From: Bacteroidales bacterium
Lineage (GTDB): Bacteria > Bacteroidota > Bacteroidia > Bacteroidales > UBA932
DNA: 57,973 nucleotides
Assembly: GCA_017620335.1 (NCBI GenBank)
Contig: JAFZQO010000014.1
Coordinates: forward strand, 1-57,973
Direction: 5' to 3'
How positions within the stretch are numbered: the stretch's first letter is position 1; every line of letters begins with the position of its first letter. Positions 5,296 through 22,604 of the stretch are shown piece by piece. The position numbers and the translations under genes are program-made. The notes under the pieces were generated by a model, which was not told where the DNA came from, did no database searches, and saw nothing but the letters and a program-made list of their open reading frames with translations.

Positions 5296-7905
5296 CTATA
5301 TCTTTTTGTTCAAAGCCTTGGTGATCTCCTCCGCGCCGAGGGTGAGCATCACGAACTGCGGCACGTTGCGGGTGCAGCATTCGTTCTCGCCCCAGTGGAA
5401 CGGATAGTCGTCCTTGTGCTCCATGTAGTCGGGGTTCATCAGCATGAGGCCGGGCACGATGCCGCCGGGGATGACGGTGTAGTCGCCGCGGTTGTTGCCG
5501 TAGGCCACCTTCTTGGTATTGACACCGACGGAGGTGATGAACGAGACGTTGGAATAAGGATGGCGTCCGAAGATGAAATGCATTCCGTTGAGAACGAGCT
5601 CAGGGTCAATCATGTCCGGGAAATACTTCCATACCAGGTAGTTGTTGTAAGCCCAGCCGAGGGCGATCTCGGTGCCGCCCCAGCCGCGGCCGGACACCGG
5701 AACCCCGTAGGGGTTCTCGGCGGCCGCAGCCTCCACGCCCTTAACGTACGCGGGTACGGCGGCCTTCACGGCCTTCTGGAAGTCCTTGTCCATGTAAGGA
5801 TAGAGCTCGAGGGCGGTGCTGAGGTTGGAGCCACCGCGGAATCCGCCGCCCATGGCGGCCATTCCCGCAGGCATTTCCACCGGCTTCAGCTGCTCGAGCA
5901 CCTTCGGCAGGAAGAAGTCCTTGTACTTCTGCTCGCCGGTGGCGCGCCAGAGCTGCACGGCGGCCCCGGTCCTCTGGTCGCCCATGCCCATGCGGCGGAA
6001 GTTCGCGCCGCCGGGCATGGCCGAAGCCATGTTGGCCGGATCGGCCGCCTCGAAGTTCTCGTCCCAAAGCTTGATGGCAAGCTTCAGCGCCTTCGCGGAA
6101 AGCTCGGGATTGTAGTCCTTCAGCGCGCGGGCCGCGGCCGCCATAGCAGCGATGGTGGACATCTGGCCCGCAGGATTGCCGCCGTTGGACGTGAACGCCA
6201 CACGGTCATCGTAAGTACCTGAAGTACCGCCTACTACTGTGTAAGGCTGGAGCGAGGGATTGTACACCAGGCCGTCGGTCTGGGTCACGCCGTCACCGAT
6301 GTGAGCGTACTGCCACATGTTGCCCTGGACGATGCCCTGGGCCACGAAGCCGATGTTCTCCACCTGCGCGACGACGTTGAGCAGGCCGTGCTCGCACTGC
6401 TGGAGCACGTCCGGCACGCCGTCCGGGCGGTGGATGTCCACGAACTGGGTTTTCTGGTCGATATAGGTCTGGTCGCGGTCCTCATGGAAGAGGTCCCAGA
6501 GGAATGCGAACTGCTGCGTCAGGCCGATCACGGTGCCCGACTGGATGTCGAAGTCGCCCGCGTCGTACCAGGCACCCACGGTCAGTCCGGGGATGTGCTC
6601 GAGCGGCTTGTACTTCGTATTGGTGACGGGGCCCTGGCGGTAGCCGTCCTGCTGCTCGTAGTTCAGCGGGGCCTGCAGGGCGTCGTCCATGTTGGAGCGT
6701 CCGTGCCAGATGCGGTAGCCTTCCTTGACCTCCATGTGGTCCATCTGGACAGGAAGCCACACGTCCATCGTCGTGTGCCACTTTCCGCCGTAAACGTTGT
6801 CCGCCACGGGGAAGATGTTGGTGGTCTCGCCTCCGAACTCGATGCAATAGAGACCGGGCTGCTTCAGGGCCGAGAAATCGACCGTGGCGTAGTTGTAGCG
6901 GTTGTTGTACACGCCCCACTCCTTCACCTTGGGCTCGAGGGCCATGGAACGGCTGCCGTCGGGAGCCACGCGGATGATCTTCGCGGTAGCGGGAACCTTG
7001 TCGTTGCGGTCGAGCTCCACCACGGCGACCTTCTTCTGGGCCGGGGTGTATCCCACCTGGGAGAATCCGATATTGGGTTTGCGGATCCAGTCCGGGTCGT
7101 AGGAGGTCTCGATGTACCACTCCGCGACCTTGCCTGTCTTCCCTCCGGGAATGAAGGTGCGCACCACGAAGGTGCCGTTCGGCGAAAGGTTGCGGCCGTC
7201 GAAGAGATTGATCTCGTCATCGGACTTGAAAGTCACGCGAAGGTCGTCGTCCTCGGGGGCGAGGACCAACGTGTGGCCAGTCGCAATCGGGTGAGGGACA
7301 ATGAATTCGCCGCGTCCGCGGTCATTGAAGGTAGAGAGCCCGAAGATCTGGGTGATCTTCTCGCTGACGGGCCTCATCTCGGTGTCTCCGGCGGGGTGCT
7401 TCGGCAGGATGTCGGGCATTCCGTCCATCATGAAGGTGTGGTCGAAATAAGTCGCGGGGAAGAACTCGATGTTCATCCCGGCCTTGCCGACGAGGTTCTC
7501 GGGGAGAGGCTGGTCGAGATAAACTGCCATCGTCACGCCCTTATCCTTGCCCTGCACCTTGACGGTGGACTTGAAGCCGTAGTCGGCGTAGTCCAACACG
7601 CACGAGATGGAGTTGTCCGCCTTGTCGACGGTGCGGGACTCGAGCACGGGATAGATGTCCCACTGCTCGGGGGTGTTCATCAGGCGGATGCCGCCGCCCG
7701 TGGCGATACGGACTCCGCGCAGGATGATTTCGATGGCGGCGGTCTTCTCGTCGCAAAACATTCCCGTGTAGTTGTTGCTGTAAACGAGGAAGTTGACGCC
7801 GGTATCCTCGAGGTACTCGAGGTCGTTGACCTTCAGGCTCTGCGCCTGGAGGCCCGATGAGAGCGCCGCAAGGAGCAGCGCGAGAAGTGTGATTCTGAGC
7901 TTCAT
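5296..7905 (-). CDS. GH9 endo-glucanase/xyloglucanase, secreted
   Basis: An 869-residue glycoside hydrolase family 9 enzyme with a signal peptide ending near LQAQ (residue 22). The first 290 or so residues form a beta-rich region without a clear assignment. An Ig-like CelD_N domain begins at about FSQVGYTPAQKK, and the (alpha/alpha)6 catalytic domain follows. The catalytic-base motif WYDAGDFD is at about 443-450 and the catalytic acid Glu is in HWGENECC at about 840. GH9 enzymes invert beta-1,4-glucan bonds; those in Bacteroides xyloglucan loci cut the xyloglucan backbone. This is the only obvious endo-acting backbone enzyme of the locus. It lies between the GH43 and the esterase genes with short gaps. 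Confidence 0.88.
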   Translation of the reverse strand: MKLRITLLALLLAALSSGLQAQSLKVNDLEYLEDTGVNFLVYSNNYTGMFCDEKTAAIEIILRGVRIATGGGIRLMNTPEQWDIYPVLESRTVDKADNSISCVLDYADYGFKSTVKVQGKDKGVTMAVYLDQPLPENLVGKAGMNIEFFPATYFDHTFMMDGMPDILPKHPAGDTEMRPVSEKITQIFGLSTFNDRGRGEFIVPHPIATGHTLVLAPEDDDLRVTFKSDDEINLFDGRNLSPNGTFVVRTFIPGGKTGKVAEWYIETSYDPDWIRKPNIGFSQVGYTPAQKKVAVVELDRNDKVPATAKIIRVAPDGSRSMALEPKVKEWGVYNNRYNYATVDFSALKQPGLYCIEFGGETTNIFPVADNVYGGKWHTTMDVWLPVQMDHMEVKEGYRIWHGRSNMDDALQAPLNYEQQDGYRQGPVTNTKYKPLEHIPGLTVGAWYDAGDFDIQSGTVIGLTQQFAFLWDLFHEDRDQTYIDQKTQFVDIHRPDGVPDVLQQCEHGLLNVVAQVENIGFVAQGIVQGNMWQYAHIGDGVTQTDGLVYNPSLQPYTVVGGTSGTYDDRVAFTSNGGNPAGQMSTIAAMAAAARALKDYNPELSAKALKLAIKLWDENFEAADPANMASAMPGGANFRRMGMGDQRTGAAVQLWRATGEQKYKDFFLPKVLEQLKPVEMPAGMAAMGGGFRGGSNLSTALELYPYMDKDFQKAVKAAVPAYVKGVEAAAAENPYGVPVSGRGWGGTEIALGWAYNNYLVWKYFPDMIDPELVLNGMHFIFGRHPYSNVSFITSVGVNTKKVAYGNNRGDYTVIPGGIVPGLMLMNPDYMEHKDDYPFHWGENECCTRNVPQFVMLTLGAEEITKALNKKI

Positions 7906-7923
7906 ATCAAAAGTTGATTTGTA

Positions 7924-9291
7924 TTATTCCATTTCCCACCAGTCAAAGTCGAAGAGTTGTTCGTCGCCGCCGCGGAAGAGGATATAGACGTCGTGCTTGC
8001 CGGTGACGTTGCCGCGGATGCGGGCGGTGCTGACAGGGGCCGGGCCGGATATGTCAAGACGAGCGACGGCATTGCCGCCGAGCTCGTCGAGGTAGAACTC
8101 GATGCGGCCCGCGCTCTTGAAGTTGAGCGTCCCGGCCGTGACCGTCTGCGCCGGTTTCGAGCCGAAATCGACCTCGCGGACCTTGATCCAGTCGCCGTTA
8201 TGTATCTGCGTGACATAGTGGTCCTTACCATCCTTCCGGTCGGTCTTTACTCCCCAGGAAGAGGCCATGGTTTCCGCCTCGACGCGCTGGTAGGGATCAA
8301 TCGTCCCGACCGGCGACGGTCCCTCCTTGGTGAAGGGTATGAACGGTATGGAGCCGTCGGGATTGAGGTCGAACTCCTCCACGCAGGTCGAACGGTGGAA
8401 GCCGCCGCCGTTGGGCAGTCCGCCGTTGTGGTAGAACATGTACCACTGCCCCTTGTACTGTATCTCTCCGCCGTGGATGGTGAAGCTGTTCTCAGCCTCG
8501 TCCATTATGCGGCCGCGGTAGGTCCAGGGACCGTCGATGGTCGGAGCGGTGGAGTATGCCATGTGCTCCGGCACTCCCCCGGCGGGATAGGTCATGTAAT
8601 AGGTGTCGCCCTTGCGGGTCACCCAGGGGCCTTCCTCGTAGCCGACCATCATCTCCTCCTTGCCCTTGGCCCAATTCATCTTGATGGACTCGGGGCCGAA
8701 GCAGGCAGGATCGTGGAAGCCGGGAACCTCCTTCCAGCCGTCGGCGAACGATATCATATCGTCGTTCAGGCGGCCGTACCAGCAGCCCTTGTTGCCCCAG
8801 AAGAGGTACGGGGTGCCGTCATTGTCGATGAAGACTGTCGGGTCGATGAAGGAGAAGCCCGTGGCCAGGGGGCCGCCTATGGCGTCCCGCCAGGGACCCT
8901 GCGGGTCGTCGGCCACGGCCACGGCCAGCGCATCGCTGCGCGTTCGCGCCTCGGTCAGGCAGACGTACCAGTACCACTTGCCGTTGCGCTCCACGGCCTG
9001 GGAGGCCCAGGCGCGGTCGCCCTGGAAGGCCCAGTCAAAGGTCGCGGTGGACACCTGCGCCCCGAGGTAGGTCCAGTTCACCATGTCCTCCGTGGAGTAC
9101 AGCAGCCAGTCCTTCATCAGGAAATAGGTGGCGTCGTCCTCGTCGTGGTCAACGAAGAGATACACCTTGCCGTCGTGGACGTAAGGGGCCGGATCCGGCG
9201 TGTAGGACGTGGATATGACGGGGTTCTGCGCCTGGCTCAATACCGGGCTCAGGAGCATTAATGCAGCGGTGAGAAGTTCTCTAAGTTTCAT
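7924..9291 (-). CDS. GH43 arabinofuranosidase/xylosidase with C-terminal CBM6
   Basis: A 455-residue secreted protein (signal cleaved after SQAQ, about residue 22). Residues about 23-310 form the five-bladed propeller of GH43. The catalytic base is D33 in TPDPAPYV, the pKa modulator is in FIDPTVF (about 150) and the acid is in GYEEGPWV (about 219). Residues about 330-455 (YQRVEAETMASSWGVKT onward) match a CBM6 module, which binds xylan- or glucan-type chains. GH43 enzymes of this architecture usually remove alpha-L-arabinofuranose, or sometimes xylose, from hemicellulose. It is co-oriented with the flanking PUL genes with 12-18 nt gaps. Confidence 0.9.
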   Translation of the reverse strand: MKLRELLTAALMLLSPVLSQAQNPVISTSYTPDPAPYVHDGKVYLFVDHDEDDATYFLMKDWLLYSTEDMVNWTYLGAQVSTATFDWAFQGDRAWASQAVERNGKWYWYVCLTEARTRSDALAVAVADDPQGPWRDAIGGPLATGFSFIDPTVFIDNDGTPYLFWGNKGCWYGRLNDDMISFADGWKEVPGFHDPACFGPESIKMNWAKGKEEMMVGYEEGPWVTRKGDTYYMTYPAGGVPEHMAYSTAPTIDGPWTYRGRIMDEAENSFTIHGGEIQYKGQWYMFYHNGGLPNGGGFHRSTCVEEFDLNPDGSIPFIPFTKEGPSPVGTIDPYQRVEAETMASSWGVKTDRKDGKDHYVTQIHNGDWIKVREVDFGSKPAQTVTAGTLNFKSAGRIEFYLDELGGNAVARLDISGPAPVSTARIRGNVTGKHDVYILFRGGDEQLFDFDWWEME

Positions 9292-9303
9292 TCAGTCAAT
9301 CAG

Positions 9304-12929
<3,626 letters not shown>

Positions 12930-12931
12930 GA

Positions 12932-15256
12932 TCAAAGTTTTATGGTCATAGGATTGCCGGTGTAAAGGACGTACTGCTCGGCGACGTTCCTGCCGTCGTA
13001 GACGTAGAGGTGGAAGCGCCTGGAATCGAGCATGCCTGGATATGAGCCTTGGCGGGTGCCGATGCTGAGGTTGCGTCCCTTCAGGCTGAAATCTATCGTA
13101 GCATATTCGCCGGACTTGTATTCCTGGCCGTCGAAAGCGTCCTCATAAAGGGTGAAGCGTCCGTCGGCGCCCAGATATACGCGGACCGTCAGCTCGTCCC
13201 AGGGCTTCTCGTCGCAGTACTGGACGTCATCGGGCCCGAGGGGGACGATGGCGCCGGCGCGGGCGTAGAGCGGGCAGCGGTCGAGCGGCGCGGCGGCGGA
13301 CACTGTCCGGCCGCCCTTCAGCCGCTCGCCCGTCCACCAGTCGTACCACTCCGCGCCTGCGGGCAGGTACACGTCGTAGGTTTGGGGGACGGTCCAGTCA
13401 ACCGGAGCGTCGGAGTATTTCCTGGTCTCCTCGGTGAAGAGCGCCTTTCCGACCGGGGCCACCAGCAGCGAGCGTCCGAACATGAACTCGCTCCCGAGCT
13501 CCCATACATTCCTGTCCTGCGGGAAATCCATGATCAGCGCCCTGATGAAGCTGTCGTCGGCCGACGACACCTGCCAGGAAGTGCTGTAGATATAGGGCAG
13601 GAGGGCGTAGCGCATGCGTATGCTCTTCTCGATGGCGTCATAGACGGGCTCGCCCGGATTGCCGAACTCCCAGATCTCGCGGCGGGAGGACTCGCCGTGG
13701 CTACGCATCATCGGATTGAAGAGGCCGAACTGCAGCCAGCGCACGTAAAGTTCCTGGAACAGAGGGTTCTGCGAGCAGGTCGCAGTCTCCCCGCGCTTGT
13801 TGTAGCCGCTCGGGAAGAAGCCTCCGATGTCGGAGTTGAAGTTGGGATTGCCGGTCAGGGTGAAGCCCTGGCCGGCGCTAATCTGGTGGCGGAGGTCATC
13901 CCAGGTGGACTGGACGTCGCCGCTCCAGGTGTTGGCGCCCGTGCGTTGCTGCCCGGCGTACGCCGAGCGCGTCAGCACCATCGGGCGCCTGCCGGAAACG
14001 GTCAGCTGCTTGGTCGTGACGCCCTCGACGGACATCAGCGGATAGGCGTTCAGGACGCTCCTGTAGGAGCCCATCCCGGTCATCTGCTCCAGGTCGCTGT
14101 CCTGGTAGTCGAGGTGGTCAGGCTCGGTGGAGTCCATCCACCAGCCGTCTATGCCCATGTTCTCCATGCGGAGAAGGTGGTTCCAGTAGATGTCGCGGGC
14201 CTCGGCGCTGAAGGCGTCGTAAGGCAGGACGCCCGAAGGATAGTCCCTGCGCGGCGGCCAGTCCGTGAGGCCGCTCTGAGGCCATGTGGCGAAGTTGAGC
14301 ATCAGGCCCTTGGCGTCCAGTTCCCTGAAAGGCTTGGTCATGGGGCCGAACGATGCCCAGATGGAGATGAGCATGTGGGCGTGGCTCGCATGCGTCTCGT
14401 CTATCATGGCCTGGGCGTTGCGGAAGTCGTCGCTCAGGAACTCCATGGCATTCCATTGGTAGTTGTTGCCCCAGTACTGCCAGTCCTGGATGACGCAGTC
14501 GATGGGTATGCCCCGCTCGCGGTAGCCGCGGAGCACGCCGAGGTACTCGGCCGAGCTCTTGTACCGCTCGCGGCTCTGCATGAAGCCGTAGGTCCACAGC
14601 GGCAGCATCGGCACGTGGCCGGTCAGATCCCGCAGGCCGGCGATCACGCCGTCGGCATTGCCGCCGTAGATGAAGTAGTAGTCGATCTGCGTCCCCACCT
14701 CGGACTCGAACGACGCCACGTCATCCTTGTCGGTGAAGGTGCCCGTCGAAGGATTGTCCCAGAATATGCCGTAGCCCTTGACTGACTGCACGATGGGCAC
14801 GAAATCCTCGGTGTTGTCCTGCCTCATGTAGCGGCTCTTGCCGCTGAGGCTGAGCTGTCCGTCCTGCAGGATTCCCAGGCCGTACCAGGGCTCCCCGGCC
14901 TCCAGGAGGAAAGCCTGTTTGGTGACGTACGAGCCCTTGTCGAGGCCTTCGGTACGCTCGGTGAAGGAGGACTCCCCTTCCCTGAGGAGGGCCTTCCCGG
15001 CGGCCGTGGCATAGCTCACGGTGCCGTCCGGGGCCACCGTCACCCTCAATGCGGAGGTGGTATAGACGGTGGAGCCGTTCCGGCTGCTCTGGGTCACCCT
15101 GACGTTCCCCGGCTCGGAGATGACGGCGACGCTGCCGTCATGGAAGCCGGATGCGTCCGGGGCCTTCTGGATGCGGACTGTATTGGGGGTGAAGAATGTC
15201 ACCTTCACCTGTGGCGCCGAGGCTGCGAGAGCGAGGGCTAGAAGCAGTATCTTCAT
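12932..15256 (-). CDS. GH31 alpha-glycosidase (probable alpha-xylosidase)
   Basis: A 774-residue GH31 enzyme with a short signal peptide ([14 protein letters not shown]). A beta-sandwich N-domain is followed by the catalytic barrel, with nucleophile Asp in [12 protein letters not shown] (about 374) and acid/base Asp in [10 protein letters not shown] (about 446), then two C-terminal beta domains. It has no PA14 insert, unlike the other GH31 at 20129-22414, so the two probably differ in preferred side chain or fragment length. In hemicellulose PULs GH31 enzymes remove alpha-1,6-xylose from xyloglucan oligosaccharides; alpha-glucosidase activity is the alternative. Confidence 0.88.
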   Translation of the reverse strand: MKILLLALALAASAPQVKVTFFTPNTVRIQKAPDASGFHDGSVAVISEPGNVRVTQSSRNGSTVYTTSALRVTVAPDGTVSYATAAGKALLREGESSFTERTEGLDKGSYVTKQAFLLEAGEPWYGLGILQDGQLSLSGKSRYMRQDNTEDFVPIVQSVKGYGIFWDNPSTGTFTDKDDVASFESEVGTQIDYYFIYGGNADGVIAGLRDLTGHVPMLPLWTYGFMQSRERYKSSAEYLGVLRGYRERGIPIDCVIQDWQYWGNNYQWNAMEFLSDDFRNAQAMIDETHASHAHMLISIWASFGPMTKPFRELDAKGLMLNFATWPQSGLTDWPPRRDYPSGVLPYDAFSAEARDIYWNHLLRMENMGIDGWWMDSTEPDHLDYQDSDLEQMTGMGSYRSVLNAYPLMSVEGVTTKQLTVSGRRPMVLTRSAYAGQQRTGANTWSGDVQSTWDDLRHQISAGQGFTLTGNPNFNSDIGGFFPSGYNKRGETATCSQNPLFQELYVRWLQFGLFNPMMRSHGESSRREIWEFGNPGEPVYDAIEKSIRMRYALLPYIYSTSWQVSSADDSFIRALIMDFPQDRNVWELGSEFMFGRSLLVAPVGKALFTEETRKYSDAPVDWTVPQTYDVYLPAGAEWYDWWTGERLKGGRTVSAAAPLDRCPLYARAGAIVPLGPDDVQYCDEKPWDELTVRVYLGADGRFTLYEDAFDGQEYKSGEYATIDFSLKGRNLSIGTRQGSYPGMLDSRRFHLYVYDGRNVAEQYVLYTGNPMTIKL

Positions 15257-15259
15257 GGT

Positions 15260-17797
15260 TTAGAAAGTTTTGGCTATGGTGAGTACGCCTGCGGAGTAAG
15301 GCTCGACCTCGAGGGTCACCTTGCCGCCGGAAGCCTTGGGAGAGGCTTTCTTCAGGGCGACGGCGTCCTTCTTCTCCATGCTGTTCTGTACGGTAAGGTC
15401 GCCGGGAGCGTAATATTCGTATTCCGCGGAAGCGATACCCTTCCAGTCGCCGGCGACGTCGAGGCTGTAGGCCTTGTCGGTCGGGTTGACGACCTTGACT
15501 ATGACCGAACCGCCGTTCTCGGCGAGGGTGGTCATGACGCTAAGATCCTTGGTATCCCCCTCGAAATCAAGACGATAGCGCGAAAAGTGGTCGTACCAGA
15601 GCTTGGTCACCTGGTAGTTCGGGGCCACGAACACGTCCTTGTAGTCGAAGTTGATGAAGGCGTTGTTCCAGTCCGGGGAATCGGTGCGGCGGATGAACAG
15701 CGCGGCGGCGCCCATGGCGACGACGTCGCGCGCCTCGCAGGTGTTCAGGAAGCCGCCCGCGAAGAGGCCGGTCTTCCAGTCGATGCTCTGGAGGTTCCAC
15801 TCGGAGATGAAGAGCTTGATGTTCGGATTGGGGCAGTCGGCGATCATCTGGGCGTAGCGGTCGTACTGCTCGCCGAGGCGCTTCGGGCCGGTGGCGTAGC
15901 CGCCCTGCTGCTCGTAGTGGTGCAGGCTGAGGTAGTCGAAGAAGCTTCCGGAGCGGTTCAGGAAATCCTGGTCCTCGGAGAAGCCGCCGCATGCGATGAT
16001 CTTGATCGAAGGATCGACCTCGCGCATGGCGACGGAGAACTCGCGGACGCATTTCTCGTAACGCTCGATGCCCATCTCCCACATCTCGTTGTCAATCTCC
16101 CAGTACTTGACGTTGTACGGCTCGGGATGGCCGTTGGCGGCGCGCTTGGCGCCCCACTCGTCGGTCGCCGGGGCGTTGCAGTAGCGCACCCAGTTGACGG
16201 CGTCCTGGAGAATCTCGTCATACTCCTCGGCGGGACGCTCGAAGTGAACGGAGACGACTATGACAGGCTCGGTGTTGACGGTGCGGCAGAACTTGATGAA
16301 CTCGTCGGTGCCGAAGCAGTTCTGGTCGTAGTCCATCCACATCCAGTGAGGCCAGCGGTAGCGGTTCTCCTGGGGTCCGATGCCCCACTGCCAGTAGTAC
16401 TGGGCGACGTATCCGCCGCCGGGCCAGCGAAGGCAGGTGGGATGCAAATCCTTGACTGTCTGGAGGATATCAGGGCGGAAGCCGCCGAGCGCGAGGCCCG
16501 TGGCGGTGGACAGCGTAGCCTGGTCCACCTGCACGGTCCCGTTCTCAACGATTATCGCGAAGTCGGCGTCGCCGGTGTAATTCCCCGCAGGGAGGCTGAT
16601 GTCGAACTTCTTCCACTCCGAACCGGGGACTCCGAGTTTCTGCTCGGCGATGAAGGTATTGCCGTTCTTGAGGCCGACGGAGAGCGTTCCGTTGCCCTTG
16701 GCGTAGATGGAGCCGATGAAGGTCTCGCCCGCCACGACGTTCTGGGGGCCCTGGCTGACGCCGGCCTTCGAGCGGGCGGTGATCTTCTGCGAATAGTCCA
16801 TGTTGACGGCGTCGCCCTTCACCATCTCGAAGGTAGCGTCGCCGAATCCGTTCCACTGGGGAGCCACGGCGGGGATCTTCACATCCTCGGGCGTGCCCTC
16901 GAAATAGACTTTCTTGCCGTTCAGCGAGGTGACGCGGATGTTCCTGTACGTGGCCTCGGTGTAGTTAACCCAGAAGGTGACGTCGTTATGTCCGGTGGCG
17001 TCCAATCCGCTCTTGCTGAGGATCTTCTTGCCGTCGTAGTAGAAGGTTACGGTCTTGCCCTTGCAGACGATGCGCACCTTGTGCCAGTCCTGGTTCTCGT
17101 TGATCTGGGCGGGCGTAGCGACCTTGGTGACGAGCGGGTCGAGGGTCCTGACCACGCGGCCGGGCCTGCCTCCGAAGGACGGGCCTTCCCTCTCGACCAT
17201 CTTCGCTATGGAGAAGTTGGGGTCGGTGGCCTGGGCGGAAGCCTGCTGCCTGGCCCTCGCGAGCTCGGCGGCCTGGATCTGCGACTCGGTCTGGGCCGGG
17301 GTGAATGTGCGGACCTCGTAGTACGGGTTGTGCAGGCGGACGAAGTACGGGTCGCCGTTGGCGGCGTCCTTCACCGCGAAGCGGATGTCCATCAAGCCGC
17401 CGCTCCAGGACCGCCTGGCGAGGCGGTAGGCGCGCCAGTTGAGATCCATCGTTATCTCGTAATCATCTGTGTCCAAAGAGGTTATCTTCAGAGGCTGCTC
17501 ATAGCGCGTGGGCGAATGGAGGACCATGTCGTCGTCCATGTACCAGCCGTCGAAGTAGCCGTCGCGGGGTGTGATGCCGGGATAGTGCTCGGGCTCGAAG
17601 GAGCGCTCGTAGATGAGCTCCTGCCACACTCCGTTGTTGGCGGAGAAGTAGATGTGCTCGAAGAGCTGTCCGTACAGCATGGGGTCTATCATGCCCGACG
17701 GGGACTTGGAACTGATGTCGATGGAGGCCTTCTCCTGCGCGGGGGCGGAGAGGGCCAGGGCGGTAACAGCCAGCAGTATAGCGAGGAAGCGTTTCAT
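15260..17797 (-). CDS. GH51 alpha-L-arabinofuranosidase with inserted sugar-binding-like domain
   Basis: An 845-residue secreted enzyme (signal to SAPAQ). The acid/base Glu is in EIDNEMWEM (about 570) and the nucleophile Glu in FISEWNLQ (about 665), with the block CLRWPGGGYVAQYYWQ upstream. It is longer than many bacterial GH51 enzymes (about 500 aa). The extra N-terminal part includes a jelly-roll of the LamG/DUF1080 type (HKVRIVCKGKTVTFYYDG) interrupted by an Ala/Gln-rich helix around 190-215, and then a CBM4_9-like segment (about 340-430). It releases arabinofuranose from arabinoxylan or arabinoxyloglucan. It is followed by the GH31 gene with a 3-nt gap, deep inside the operon. Confidence 0.9.
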   Translation of the reverse strand: MKRFLAILLAVTALALSAPAQEKASIDISSKSPSGMIDPMLYGQLFEHIYFSANNGVWQELIYERSFEPEHYPGITPRDGYFDGWYMDDDMVLHSPTRYEQPLKITSLDTDDYEITMDLNWRAYRLARRSWSGGLMDIRFAVKDAANGDPYFVRLHNPYYEVRTFTPAQTESQIQAAELARARQQASAQATDPNFSIAKMVEREGPSFGGRPGRVVRTLDPLVTKVATPAQINENQDWHKVRIVCKGKTVTFYYDGKKILSKSGLDATGHNDVTFWVNYTEATYRNIRVTSLNGKKVYFEGTPEDVKIPAVAPQWNGFGDATFEMVKGDAVNMDYSQKITARSKAGVSQGPQNVVAGETFIGSIYAKGNGTLSVGLKNGNTFIAEQKLGVPGSEWKKFDISLPAGNYTGDADFAIIVENGTVQVDQATLSTATGLALGGFRPDILQTVKDLHPTCLRWPGGGYVAQYYWQWGIGPQENRYRWPHWMWMDYDQNCFGTDEFIKFCRTVNTEPVIVVSVHFERPAEEYDEILQDAVNWVRYCNAPATDEWGAKRAANGHPEPYNVKYWEIDNEMWEMGIERYEKCVREFSVAMREVDPSIKIIACGGFSEDQDFLNRSGSFFDYLSLHHYEQQGGYATGPKRLGEQYDRYAQMIADCPNPNIKLFISEWNLQSIDWKTGLFAGGFLNTCEARDVVAMGAAALFIRRTDSPDWNNAFINFDYKDVFVAPNYQVTKLWYDHFSRYRLDFEGDTKDLSVMTTLAENGGSVIVKVVNPTDKAYSLDVAGDWKGIASAEYEYYAPGDLTVQNSMEKKDAVALKKASPKASGGKVTLEVEPYSAGVLTIAKTF

Positions 17798-17806
17798 GGT
17801 ATAGGG

Positions 17807-22414
<4,608 letters not shown>

Positions 22415-22604
22415 GGTTTTGGTACTGTCTGGTATTAAAGTGTGGTGACAAACGCGGGCCTATGGCCCGTCTTTACAAATTTACTCCTTTATGTATTATC
22501 GTACTTTCAGTATTGGACCAAATCCTTTCACACTTGGCACACCGCAAACGAAAAGAGGGGCCCGCAGGCCCCTCCTTCACATAACACCATATAACCAAAC
22601 ACTA
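22415..22604 (-). promoter_or_regulatory. susD to GH31 spacer with two hairpins
   Basis: This 190-nt spacer has no gene. It holds a strong terminator after susD (listed separately) and a second hairpin, CGGGCC-TAT-GGCCCG (22455-22469), 41 nt upstream of the GH31 start and without a long T-run. Such spacers let susCD be made in excess over the enzymes. No clear TAnnTTTG box is seen on the minus strand, so the enzyme genes are probably reached by read-through. Confidence 0.5.
22551..22574 (-). terminator. Intrinsic terminator downstream of susD
   Basis: A perfect 8-bp stem GAGGGGCC/GGCCCCTC with loop CGCA (22555-22574) is followed on the minus strand by TTTTCG. It lies about 30 nt after the SusD stop codon. 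It should end most susCD transcripts and allow partial read-through into the enzyme genes. Confidence 0.8.

Noticed and set aside
12930-12935. TTG start for GH95 (and similar TTG starts for the HTCS at 27830, mtgA at 37521 and flippase at 51051)
   Set aside because: In each case an in-frame ATG a few codons later gives a better signal or family-typical start; the mtgA TTG lies within the promoter box and the flippase TTG lies within the upstream gene.
22455-22469. Second intrinsic terminator in the susD-GH31 spacer
   Set aside because: The stem is only 6 bp with a 3-nt loop and lacks a T-run, so it is listed only as a hairpin.
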